Positions 18,114-25,832 of a stretch of 44,933 nt of DNA are shown piece after piece. Below the pieces are notes generated by a model. The model worked only from the letters and a program-made list of their open reading frames with translations, was not told where the DNA came from and did no database searches. This DNA is from an uncultured Eubacteriales bacterium. GTDB lineage: Bacteria; Bacillota; Clostridia; Lachnospirales; Lachnospiraceae. The stretch lies in assembly GCA_949292725.1 (NCBI GenBank), contig CASFAQ010000003.1:1-44933 (forward strand), in the 5' to 3' direction. How positions within the stretch are numbered: the stretch's first letter is position 1; each line of letters begins with the position of its first letter. Made by a program: the position numbers and the translations under genes.

Positions 18114-18811
18114 TTCTTCTCCTGCTCCTCTATTTCAAACTTATAACCCAGACCCCATATGGTCTTTATACGCCACTCCGGGTGCGGAACCTTATCGAGT
18201 TTTGCACGAAGCCTCTTTATATGCGAATCCACGGTACGACTGTCGCCGAAATAATCAATTCCCCACAGGCTGTCCAGCAGATTGTCCCTTGTAAATACCT
18301 TGTTTGGATTACCTGCAAGAACCCACATGGTCTCTATCTCCTTTTTGGTAAGGGGCACATTGACCCCTGCAATATGAAGCGTATACTCCTCAATATTAAT
18401 CGTTACGGTGCTGATGCTTAAGACGCTCTTTGAGTCTCCCGTATCCTGTCTGCTCATTCTTCTTAGTATCGCGCGTATTCTTGCCATCACCTCGCTGGGA
18501 CTAAACGGCTTTACTATATAATCATCGGCTCCTATATCAAGACCCATGATACGCTCAAAATCCTCTCCTCGTGCGGTGATTATGATTACCGGAACATCGG
18601 ACTCCTCCCTTATCTCCCGGCACACCTGATATCCATCCTTTTTCGGCATCATCACATCCAGAAGCACAAGAACCGGATTATATCTTTTAAACATCTGTAT
18701 AGCTTCGGCGCCATCCCTTGCGACGATGGGCTCAAAGCCCTCATTTTCCACATATGTCGATAGAATGTCCGTAATATCCTGATTATCATCCGCAATCAAT
18801 ATATACTGCAT
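18110..18811 (-). CDS. OmpR/PhoB-family response regulator
   Basis: 233 residues. Receiver domain at about 1-120, with acidic pocket ADDNQD, phospho-acceptor Asp52 in LLDVMMPKKDG, and IVKPFS. The winged-helix DNA-binding domain at about 132-228 has KKEIETMWVLAGNPNKVFTR and SRTVDSHIKRLRAKL. ATG at 18811 follows AAAGGAGGACAGGT. It overlaps the kinase gene by 4 nt. It is divergent from a secreted Ig-like protein gene, which is a candidate target. Confidence 0.94.
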   Translation of the reverse strand: MQYILIADDNQDITDILSTYVENEGFEPIVARDGAEAIQMFKRYNPVLVLLDVMMPKKDGYQVCREIREESDVPVIIITARGEDFERIMGLDIGADDYIVKPFSPSEVMARIRAILRRMSRQDTGDSKSVLSISTVTINIEEYTLHIAGVNVPLTKKEIETMWVLAGNPNKVFTRDNLLDSLWGIDYFGDSRTVDSHIKRLRAKLDKVPHPEWRIKTIWGLGYKFEIEEQEKN

Positions 18812-18929
18812 ACCTGTCCTCCTTTATAATCCGTACGTTTAATACATATATTATATAACATATCCCATTAAAATAAAATGCCGTATATTTATGTCAAGAA
18901 AATCGAAAAACTATGACATTATTCTGACA

Positions 18930-18949
18930 AACAAAATTATTATTTTGTT
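18930..18949. promoter_or_regulatory. Inverted repeat, possible operator
   Basis: AACAAAAT-TATT-ATTTTGTT is a perfect 8-bp palindrome 27 bp before the ATG of the Ig-like protein gene, in the intergenic space shared with the response regulator. It overlaps the expected core promoter of the rightward gene (CTGACA at 18924). Function is inferred from position only. Confidence 0.3.
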
Positions 18950-18976
18950 ATTAACACTAAACAAGGAGACTATAGT

Positions 18977-19702
18977 ATGAACCGCAGACGCATTATATTT
19001 TTTTCAATTATTATATCGCTGTGTATGGTTTTTAGCAGCACATCCTATGCAGCAGTATCAAGAAGTCCGCGTCTTAGCGTAAAAACTCTCCACATCGAAA
19101 AAGACAGGACATATAAGTTGCATATATATAATACCAGACCGGAATACACGACCGAGTTTACTACAAGCAACTCAGACGTAGTCATGGTCAGGAAAAATAA
19201 AGTTAAAAGTTGCAGACTAAAGGCCTGTTCTATTGGAAGTGCAACCGTTACGGCAAAGGTCTTTGATGGCGAAGGCAATGAGATAACAGCCTTAAAATGC
19301 CGGGTTGTCGTATCGCCGCCTGCATTAAGCGTAAAGTTTACCAAGAAAAAGGTTAAGCTTACTGTGGGGCGCTCGCGTATTATAAAAGCGGTGGTAAAAC
19401 CTAATATATCTTATGAGCAGCCCAAATACACATCTGACGACACAAGTATTGTCACGATAAGCAGCACAGGCGTTGTAACCGCAGTATCGAAGGGGCAGAC
19501 CACGATCCGCGCAACCATATCGAACGGAACCACAGCCTCGTGCGTTATAAATGTAGTCGATAAAAAATCTCCGGCTACTCCATCTTTAAGCCCTCAACCG
19601 TCAGATGGATATAATTTTTCAGAAAGCGAAACGTACAAACCATCTCCAAAGACGACCGGCGTGCCATCTTATACATATAGCGCAAAACGCGCAGCCGAAT
19701 AA
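18977..19702 (+). CDS. Secreted protein with two Ig-like (BIG2-type) domains
   Basis: 241 residues. ATG follows AAGGAGACTATAGT. Signal peptide at about 1-27 (IIFFSIIISLCMVFSSTSYA). A first Ig-like unit spans about 32-113; the second, about 115-196, has the typical ending YTSDDTSIVTISSTGVVTAVS followed by KGQTTIRATIS. The last 45 residues are Ser/Pro-rich with no LPXTG or membrane anchor. No catalytic domain is visible, so it is probably a secreted or loosely wall-associated structural or adhesive protein. The first module resembles the lysine-rich module of the three xylanolytic proteins. A strong terminator follows. It is divergent from the two-component system. Confidence 0.8.
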   Translation: MNRRRIIFFSIIISLCMVFSSTSYAAVSRSPRLSVKTLHIEKDRTYKLHIYNTRPEYTTEFTTSNSDVVMVRKNKVKSCRLKACSIGSATVTAKVFDGEGNEITALKCRVVVSPPALSVKFTKKKVKLTVGRSRIIKAVVKPNISYEQPKYTSDDTSIVTISSTGVVTAVSKGQTTIRATISNGTTASCVINVVDKKSPATPSLSPQPSDGYNFSESETYKPSPKTTGVPSYTYSAKRAAE

Positions 19703-19734
19703 GGCGGAGGAGTTATAAAAAAACGTCATAACGG

Positions 19735-19788
19735 AAAAGGAATCTGTCGCCTGACGAATAACAATTCGTTAGGCGGCAGATTCCTTTT
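19735..19788 (+). terminator. Strong intrinsic terminator
   Basis: A stem of about 23-25 bp (arms 19735-19759 and 19764-19788, AACA loop, two G-U pairs) is followed by a long T-run. It terminates the Ig-like protein gene; the A-run on the left would also permit leftward function. Confidence 0.9.
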
Positions 19789-19889
19789 TTATTGTTTTTT
19801 GGCGAAACTTGCGACGACTTATGCTTGAATTACAGGTATATGATTATTAAACTAATAGCAGTTATATTAAAAAATACGAGGTGATATTC

Positions 19890-20075
19890 ATGCTTAAAGT
19901 ATACATATGTCCCGTCTGCGGCGCATACCGTTTTGTTACAAGCTATAATTACACCTGCTACAAATGCGGTTGCAATATGTCTCTTGCCGATATAGAATAT
20001 AAGCATTATATAGAGCTTTCGTCCGATGAGAGACAGGAAATCACAAAGAAATATGCAGGTGAGCGATATGAATAA
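19890..20075 (+). CDS. Small zinc-ribbon protein
   Basis: 61 residues from the ATG at 19890, preceded by GAGGTGAT. Two cysteine pairs, CPVC near residue 7 and CYKC near residue 26, form a treble-clef or zinc-ribbon-type site; the rest is helical and charged (SSDERQEITKKYAGERYE). No family is recognised. Its stop overlaps the following CYTH gene by 8 nt, so the two are translated together. A nucleic-acid or protein-binding accessory role is possible but unsupported. Confidence 0.6.
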   Translation: MLKVYICPVCGAYRFVTSYNYTCYKCGCNMSLADIEYKHYIELSSDERQEITKKYAGERYE

Positions 20076-20568
20076 AACATACGAAATAGAAAAAAAATAT
20101 CTTGTAAGGGAGCTTCCCAAGGAGCTTGACTCATATCCGCATTATGATATCGAACAGGGATATCTATGCACCAATCCCGTTATAAGAGTGCGAAAAACCG
20201 ATACCGACTACATACTTACATACAAATCCTCCGGACTGATGATGCGCGAGGAATACGAGCATCCCCTGACCTGCGACGGGTATGATCATCTGATAAAGAA
20301 AGCGGACGGAACCGTAATATCCAAGACCCGCTACCTTATCAGGGAAAATAGCGGATACCTGATAGAACTTGACATTTTTCATAAGGATCTTACCGGAATT
20401 GTTCTTGCGGAGGTAGAATTTACCTCGATCGATCACGCAAAAGAATACATCCCTCCTGCATGGTTTGCCGAAGAGGTTACAGACAATATCTGCTTTCACA
20501 ACAGCAGGATAAGCCGCATGAAAGCAGATGAACGTCTCGCATTTATCAATAAATACGCAATTAACTGA
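20068..20568 (+). CDS. CYTH-domain (triphosphate tunnel) protein
   Basis: 166 residues from the ATG at 20068 (MNKTYEIEKKYLV), preceded by AGGTGAG; upstream in-frame codons lack a ribosome site. The N-terminal EIEKKYLV is the ExExK signature of CYTH/triphosphate tunnel metalloenzymes. It is followed by alternating charged strands, VIRVRKTDTDYILTYKSSG, KTRYLI, YLIELDIFH and VLAEVEF, that line the tunnel. Bacterial relatives hydrolyse inorganic triphosphate or other organic triphosphates; the substrate here is unknown. It overlaps the upstream zinc-ribbon gene and is convergent with the acetylesterase gene by an 8-bp overlap. Confidence 0.85.
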   Translation: MNKTYEIEKKYLVRELPKELDSYPHYDIEQGYLCTNPVIRVRKTDTDYILTYKSSGLMMREEYEHPLTCDGYDHLIKKADGTVISKTRYLIRENSGYLIELDIFHKDLTGIVLAEVEFTSIDHAKEYIPPAWFAEEVTDNICFHNSRISRMKADERLAFINKYAIN

Positions 20569-22558
20569 CCCATATTGAAAACGGCGGGGCAACAAGCCTT
20601 TCGCCGTTATATAACGGCGGTTTGCACGGATCATTAAACCATGCATATCTTAAGGCGTCAATGCGCCGTATATCAGGGTTATATGATATTTCCATTGTAT
20701 CTTCTGATATTATCTTAAAACCAAGCGCCCTAACCCATTCAATATTATCACTGTATATATCGTCGGCTTCAAGGCCTTCCCTTACAGTTCCCAGCTCAAA
20801 ATAATCAAAGTTATCATTTACGGCAGTAAGCCCACCCCTGCAATGCAAAAAATTTACTCTTATAACAGATTTATCCTTGTCCGATACCGCCTTTGTAATC
20901 TGCGGACCACTATATTCTACATCCCTGCCGTATATCATAGAAAGCGCCGCAAGGGCAAGCCTTTTTCCCACTGCCTCTTTGTTCTGGGGATGCAGATCAT
21001 TGCTCTCGCCCACATCAATCGTGGCTGCCATTGCCGTATTGTCAATATCAAGCACACGTCTTTGCTCTTCCCTTATCAATGCCCAGTTATCACTCATTTT
21101 TAATGCAGCAGGATCATCAAACTGTGGAAGCTGTACATATAAAAATGGCAGATTATCTGAAAACATTCCCCGCCAGCATTTAATAAGGTCCGTCATAAGC
21201 TCCTTATAATTAAATGGATTGCCGGCATTAGATTCGGCCTGATACCAGATTCCTCCCTTAAAAGTGTATTTTGACAGAGGATACTCCATTCCGTTATATA
21301 TGGCAGCAGGCTTGTACTGGAAGAATGTCATGAGCGGAAGCGTCCTCATAGATGCTCCTTTAATATATTTCCATTCTCCGGACAGATTAAGTTCCCAGCG
21401 TCCGCGGGAAGGCATGGCGTCCTCAGGATTTGACGCCTGACCCATATATGATCCCTCATATATATATTCCCTGCCCTGAAGGCAGTATTTCTTACCACGC
21501 ACGAAGCCTCCGGTTCCCCTGTTTATGATAAGCTGCACGGCAATCACATTTCTTCCGTGCTTTAATATGCCGTCTTTGACAGGATACCTTCTCGGAGGAT
21601 AACAATAATCCACACTTCCGCACAAAATCCCGTTCAGATACGTTTTGTCAGCATCCACCATGGCTCCAAGCCTTAGCATAACCCCGGACAGATCATAATC
21701 CTCAGGAATATAAAACTCCTTTCTAAGCCATATCGAGCCATGATAATCCTCAAGCTCCGTACCATAAAACATCCCCGGAACACTTATGACATTCCAGCCT
21801 GAATCATCACACTCCTCATCCGCATATACTGCCCTGCCATCTATAATTCCTGTATCTTTCTCATAGAGCTCTGTATACCATTCGGAAAGGTCCTTTGCAT
21901 CATATTCCTTTATTCCGTTTATGTAGTTATCATCCTTAAGCCGCCTAATCTCCTCATCATACACCTTATATCCGGCGAGCACCTCCTCCGGAAGATGCGC
22001 CTCAATAGGCGTACCTCCAATGGCAGTATTTATAAGACCTATCGGGGTACTCTCACTCAAATATATATTTTCGGCAAAATTAAATCCTGTGGCGCTCATC
22101 ATTAGCAGGTCATCATTATCCGACGCCCTAAGCCATCTGCCCGCCTCATACTGTAACTTACGCTCCTTAAAACTTATCTGTTCCGGAACGCGAAACTCCC
22201 TTATCTGCGGATAATTGATACTATCAAGTCTCGGACCGATAAGGTCTATTGTTCTCTGAATCGGAAGCTCCATATTAGACTGACCGCTTATTATATAAAC
22301 GTCGCCAATGAGTATATCATTTATTATAAGTTCATCATCACCGGAACTTATGGTCATACAATACGGACCACCTGCGCTGCCCGTCCTGATTTCAAACACA
22401 AACTCTCCATTATCCTCTGTAATAGTTCTGTATTTTTTTTCACAAAATTCCATATCAAGCGGAGTTCTAGACTCCGAAAATCCCCATATTCTTACGTTAC
22501 TTTCCCTCTGGATAACCATTCCGTCCTGAAAGCACCTAAACATCTCAAATCCCGCCAT
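20561..22558 (-). CDS. SASA-family (sialate O-acetylesterase-like) carbohydrate esterase
   Basis: 665 residues, no signal peptide, ATG at 22558 preceded by CAGGAGAG. N-terminal beta domain with MVIQRESNVRIWGFSE, then the SGNH core: SGQSNMELPI places the nucleophile at Ser94, the later GGIWYQAESNAGNP corresponds to the WYQGESN block, and NDLHPQNKEAVGKRLA supplies the DxxH-like His. Between them, about residues 245-355, is a beta-sandwich resembling the GH2 sugar-binding domain (SIWLRKEFYIPEDY, LNGILCGS). This is the usual architecture of the DUF303/SASA family, which deacetylates sialic acids or xylo-oligosaccharides. A cytoplasmic location fits deacetylation of imported oligosaccharides, perhaps the products of the secreted xylan enzymes; that link is inference. 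Confidence 0.87.
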   Translation of the reverse strand: MAGFEMFRCFQDGMVIQRESNVRIWGFSESRTPLDMEFCEKKYRTITEDNGEFVFEIRTGSAGGPYCMTISSGDDELIINDILIGDVYIISGQSNMELPIQRTIDLIGPRLDSINYPQIREFRVPEQISFKERKLQYEAGRWLRASDNDDLLMMSATGFNFAENIYLSESTPIGLINTAIGGTPIEAHLPEEVLAGYKVYDEEIRRLKDDNYINGIKEYDAKDLSEWYTELYEKDTGIIDGRAVYADEECDDSGWNVISVPGMFYGTELEDYHGSIWLRKEFYIPEDYDLSGVMLRLGAMVDADKTYLNGILCGSVDYCYPPRRYPVKDGILKHGRNVIAVQLIINRGTGGFVRGKKYCLQGREYIYEGSYMGQASNPEDAMPSRGRWELNLSGEWKYIKGASMRTLPLMTFFQYKPAAIYNGMEYPLSKYTFKGGIWYQAESNAGNPFNYKELMTDLIKCWRGMFSDNLPFLYVQLPQFDDPAALKMSDNWALIREEQRRVLDIDNTAMAATIDVGESNDLHPQNKEAVGKRLALAALSMIYGRDVEYSGPQITKAVSDKDKSVIRVNFLHCRGGLTAVNDNFDYFELGTVREGLEADDIYSDNIEWVRALGFKIISEDTMEISYNPDIRRIDALRYAWFNDPCKPPLYNGERLVAPPFSIWVS

Positions 22559-22596
22559 TACATACTCTCCTGATATTCATCCAAATTTCGTTAAAT

Positions 22597-22625
22597 AATA
22601 TAGCATAAATACATCTGCACTACAA
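22597..22625 (-). promoter_or_regulatory. Predicted promoter of the SASA esterase gene
   Basis: Minus-strand TTGTAG, 17 bp and TATATT, ending 38 bp before the start codon. Confidence 0.5.
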
Positions 22626-22681
22626 CACGCATCCGGTTTGTTTATACATTTTACCCAATATATCTTATTATTCTGTATATT

Positions 22682-22710
22682 TTGTCAAAAAGTCCGTATG
22701 TGAGTACAAT
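22682..22710 (+). promoter_or_regulatory. Predicted promoter of the XRE regulator gene
   Basis: TTGTCA, 17 bp and TACAAT, 74 bp upstream of the regulator's ATG. Confidence 0.55.
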
Positions 22711-22784
22711 ATACTTGAATATGGTATTTTCACAAATACAATTTAATAGTATTATTTTATTACATATTAAGAAGGCGGGGAAAA

Positions 22785-23129
22785 ATGAAAGACAACGTAA
22801 ACAGAAGTAATCTTGGTATCAATCTAAAACTATTTCGTGAAAAGAAAGGTTTTTCGGCAAGGCAGCTAAGTAATGCTACCGGCATATCGGAATCTCACAT
22901 TAAAAATCTGGAGAGCGCAAGTGCTAACCCAAGTGTTAATGCACTAATTAATATTGCCAATAATCTGGATGTTTCCTTAGATTATCTGCTTAAGGATTCT
23001 CTTACATCCCATCTTAGAATGGCTTCTTACACGGATAATATTATAAAATCCTTAGAAGATTGCAGTGAACACGAACTCATACTCATTAACGAAGTAATCA
23101 TTGCATTGAAGAATTTTACGAGAAGATGA
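22785..23129 (+). CDS. XRE/Cro-CI family transcriptional regulator
   Basis: 114 residues, ATG preceded by AAGGCGGGG. Residues about 9-68 form a Cro/CI helix-turn-helix: NLGINLKLFREKKGFSARQL, SNATGISESHIKNLES, NPSVNALINIANNLDVSLDY. The C-terminal 40 residues (SLEDCSEHELILINEVIIAL) are a helical extension, possibly for dimerisation. It stands alone between the divergent esterase gene and the convergent Rnf operon; targets are not evident. Confidence 0.88.
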   Translation: MKDNVNRSNLGINLKLFREKKGFSARQLSNATGISESHIKNLESASANPSVNALINIANNLDVSLDYLLKDSLTSHLRMASYTDNIIKSLEDCSEHELILINEVIIALKNFTRR

Positions 23130-23225
23130 TATACCTTCATGCCAACAGAAGTCTGCCAAAACTGCAGACTCTCTGATTTAACTACATAGTACTGCGAACA
23201 CGGGATTAACATACTCAGGAATGCG

Positions 23226-23318
23226 TTCAATCGATACTGTCACATTATAATCTACCCATCCTTTATATTGTCAGCATCCATTATCCACTTCTACATTTCT
23301 TTACCTGTATCGATTGAA
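23226..23318. repeat. 12-bp inverted repeat flanking 69 bp
   Basis: TTCAATCGATAC (23226-23237) and GTATCGATTGAA (23307-23318) are perfect inverted copies. The inner end abuts the rnfB stop codon. There is no T-run typical of an intrinsic terminator. It could be a long-range mRNA hairpin at the end of the rnf transcript, or the ends of a small decayed element. Confidence 0.45.
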
Positions 23319-23319
23319 A

Positions 23320-23964
23320 TCATTCCCGGATGAATTTGTTGTCTCCCTTTAGCGCAAGCGCCTTACAGCGCGGTATATCACTATCATATGGCACACATAC
23401 GATAAGCCCTCTTGGGCATATGTGTGCGCAGCTTGCACAGCCGGTGCATTTGTCCTTATCTATTACGGCTGTATTATTTGTAATGTGTATGGCATCATGT
23501 TTGCACACCCTAACGCATGAGGCGTATCCCATACATCCGTGTATACATGCACCCGGACCCTCAGGGATAGTCTCGGCAGCAAGTACGCAGTCCCGTACTC
23601 CCGTATAATTATATCGTAGCCTTGCAGACGCTGCACATGAACTCTTACAAAGCACTGTATATACACTTTTTTTTCGTGCCTTAATATCTTTTCCGGTTAT
23701 CTTACTTATATTATCTAACTGAAGAGAACTTATTCCACCACTGCATCTGTCCGCAGTAACGACACCTGCCGCTACTGCCGCCGCAAACGCATCGCATCCC
23801 GCATATCCGCATCCGCCGCAATTATTCCCCGGCAGATTTTCTCTGATTGCCACGGTTTCTTCATCTGTTTCATCCGGAAAAAATTTCTTAAATATTCCCG
23901 GAAGCATTCCTGCAACAAAACCCAGAGACGCGGCCAAAAGTGCCGCCAATATAACCCCCATCAT
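23320..23964 (-). CDS. rnfB: Rnf complex subunit B, Fe-S electron entry
   Basis: 214 residues. N-terminal membrane anchor at about 1-24, a 4Fe-4S domain with NCGGCGYAGC (Cys49, 52, 57 and Cys74), then two ferredoxin-type clusters: Cys140/144/150/154 in CIHGCMGYASCVRVC and Cys173/176/179/183 in CTGCASCAHICP. RnfB takes electrons from reduced ferredoxin. It is on the short side for clostridial RnfB, which often carries additional clusters. Starts at the tandem ATGs at 23964 with a weak ribosome site, 3 nt after rnfA, and ends the operon. Confidence 0.93.
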   Translation of the reverse strand: MMGVILAALLAASLGFVAGMLPGIFKKFFPDETDEETVAIRENLPGNNCGGCGYAGCDAFAAAVAAGVVTADRCSGGISSLQLDNISKITGKDIKARKKSVYTVLCKSSCAASARLRYNYTGVRDCVLAAETIPEGPGACIHGCMGYASCVRVCKHDAIHITNNTAVIDKDKCTGCASCAHICPRGLIVCVPYDSDIPRCKALALKGDNKFIRE

Positions 23965-23967
23965 ATA

Positions 23968-24540
23968 TCAAAGCCCCGAAAAACCATAGAATGCAATTGA
24001 CATGAGTCCCGCTGTTATAAGCGTTATCGGAGTTTTCGCAAACGCCCTTGGTATGCGATTATTATACTGCATCTTCGTCCTTATTCCCGCCATTATGACT
24101 ATCGCTATAAAAAATCCCGCCGAAACTCCAAATCCGTATATGATACACTCTAAAAAACCATATCCCGCTCCGGTGCTCTTAATTGCAGTACCAAGCACCG
24201 CACAGTTAGTAGTTATAAGCGGAAGGTATACCCCCAGAGCATCATAGAGCTTTTTTGCCCTGTTTTTAATTATTATCTCCATGACCTGGACCAGTGTTGC
24301 GATAATAAGGATATAAAATAATGTCTGCATATATTCTATTTCTATAAAAGAAAGCAGTCTGCCGACAGGATATGTAACCGCATTGGATACCACGATTACG
24401 AACATAACGGCACCTCCCATACCGGCCGCAGACCGGATGCTATCAGACACGCCAAGGAACGGACATAACCCCAGAAACTGAGACAGGATGACATTCCCGG
24501 CAAATACCGCCGATACAAGCAGCAAGAACATTTCATACAC
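23968..24540 (-). CDS. rnfA: Rnf complex subunit A, membrane
   Basis: 190 residues, about six transmembrane helices. The N-terminal VSAVFAGNVILSQFLGLCPF and the inner LITTNCAVLGTA motif with its conserved Cys are diagnostic of the RnfA/NqrE family. Start is most likely GTG at 24540, preceded by AGGAG about 10 nt away, 3 nt after the rnfE stop. RnfA and RnfE form the inverted pair in the membrane and help couple electron flow to Na+ or H+ export. Confidence 0.95.
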   Translation of the reverse strand: MYEMFLLLVSAVFAGNVILSQFLGLCPFLGVSDSIRSAAGMGGAVMFVIVVSNAVTYPVGRLLSFIEIEYMQTLFYILIIATLVQVMEIIIKNRAKKLYDALGVYLPLITTNCAVLGTAIKSTGAGYGFLECIIYGFGVSAGFFIAIVIMAGIRTKMQYNNRIPRAFAKTPITLITAGLMSIAFYGFSGL

Positions 24541-24543
24541 GCC

Positions 24544-25206
24544 CTAACATCTCCTTTTACATTTATTACAATCCATATTGCAGCTCATTTCCTTCCCGCC
24601 CGGCCTGTGAATGATGAAATGATTTCGCAGCGCCGAGATAAAAGCAAGTACAAAAAAGGCGCCCGGTGCCATAACCACTATGGATATGGGCGCCAGATGC
24701 CCTTTAAATATATTTTGATTAATATCATATCCAAATATCGAAGCATTACCGATAAGTTCACGTATTGCGCCTATTAAGGTAAGCGACACCGTAAAACCAA
24801 GACCCATTCCGCATCCGTCTGCCATGGAAAGCATAACGCCATGCCTGTAGGCATATGCCTCCGCCCTGCCAAGGATAATACAGTTTACGACGATAAGCGG
24901 AATGTACACTCCAAGCGCATCATACAGGTCCGAAAGATGAGCTCTTATAATAAGTTCCATAATGCTTACCGTCCCCGCAATTATGACTATAAATGCCGGT
25001 ATCCTTATGGTGTCCGGAATTATCTTTCTCACAGCCGAGATAAGCCCTCCCGATATAATGAGCACCACCATCGTTGATATTCCCATCCCGAACCCGCTTC
25101 GAGCAGATGTGGTTACCGCAAGCGTCGGACACATTCCAAGCATCAGTACAAATGTAGGATTCTCCTTTATCATACCGTTAACTATACGCCCGGCATACCG
25201 ATTCAT
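24544..25206 (-). CDS. rnfE: Rnf complex subunit E, membrane
   Basis: 220 residues, about six transmembrane helices, homologous to RnfA in inverted topology. Landmarks are NPTFVLMLGMCPTLAVTTS and IPLIVVNCIILGRAEAYA. The last 15 residues are cysteine-rich (MSCNMDCNKCKRRC), a tail seen in some clostridial RnfE proteins that could hold an extra metal site. ATG at 25206 follows ATGGAGG. Confidence 0.95.
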   Translation of the reverse strand: MNRYAGRIVNGMIKENPTFVLMLGMCPTLAVTTSARSGFGMGISTMVVLIISGGLISAVRKIIPDTIRIPAFIVIIAGTVSIMELIIRAHLSDLYDALGVYIPLIVVNCIILGRAEAYAYRHGVMLSMADGCGMGLGFTVSLTLIGAIRELIGNASIFGYDINQNIFKGHLAPISIVVMAPGAFFVLAFISALRNHFIIHRPGGKEMSCNMDCNKCKRRC

Positions 25207-25226
25207 TAATTACCTCCATGATTATA

Positions 25227-25832
25227 TCATTTATATGCTTCATAAAATCCAATGCAGGCATTAACGGCTCTTACCACCCCTTCTGTAGTAATGGTTGCCC
25301 CCGAGAGAGCGTCAATATCCCCTGCATCCACATCTATCGGACCGGATTGACCCTTAAACTGATTTTTAAACTCCTCATCCGTACAATTTGCGCCAAGACC
25401 CGCCGTTTCATTCATGGACACTACATCCATCCCCGTCACTGCGCCATCCGTATTTATCCCTACAGAAAGCGTTATGATATCGGAGTATCCTTTTGACCTT
25501 ACGATAAATGCATATCCGATAAGCGTTCCGCTGTTATCATAAGCGCCGGTCATGTCATTTATCATGGTCGCATACTCATCTTCTATCGTTTCATTGTATG
25601 CCGCAAGCCTTTCGTCATATTCCTCATTTTCCCGAAAACTTACTTCCTCATAATCTGAAAATACGCTTTGATATCCTGCAAGTCTTGCCGCCTCAGATGC
25701 ATTATCTATAGGCGTCTTTGTCTTAAGAAATACGCCTCCCAGCACAAGGGCGAACACGGCCGCAACCGCAAGAAGTATAAGTCCGTCTCTTAAGTAACTG
25801 TCACCTTTTCTCTTTATACGTTTCCTCGCCAT
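25227..25832 (-). CDS. rnfG: Rnf complex subunit G, covalent flavoprotein
   Basis: 201 residues from the ATG at 25832 (MARKRIKRKG), preceded by GAGAGGAGAA; an earlier in-frame start at 25871 is not supported. One transmembrane helix at about 16-36, then an extracytoplasmic FMN_bind domain. SGATITTEG (177-185) is the flavinylation motif, with the covalently modified Thr at about 182. The start overlaps rnfD by 19 nt. No ApbE-type flavin transferase gene is in the window, so it must be supplied from elsewhere. Confidence 0.93.
   Translation of the reverse strand: MARKRIKRKGDSYLRDGLILLAVAAVFALVLGGVFLKTKTPIDNASEAARLAGYQSVFSDYEEVSFRENEEYDERLAAYNETIEDEYATMINDMTGAYDNSGTLIGYAFIVRSKGYSDIITLSVGINTDGAVTGMDVVSMNETAGLGANCTDEEFKNQFKGQSGPIDVDAGDIDALSGATITTEGVVRAVNACIGFYEAYK

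Noticed and set aside
18842..18900. TTGACA at 18892-18897 (minus strand) as the response-regulator promoter
   Set aside because: The nearest good -10 (TATAAT) is over 30 bp away and nothing suitable lies at 16-18 bp, so no promoter was called.
15539..20568. Overlapping convergent 3' ends (15539-15555 and 20561-20568) as sequencing frameshifts
   Set aside because: Both genes of each pair have intact family-length products; short convergent overlaps are ordinary.
23150..23170. Intrinsic terminator after the XRE gene
   Set aside because: AGTCTGC/GCAGACT forms only a 7-bp stem and no T-run follows; not called.
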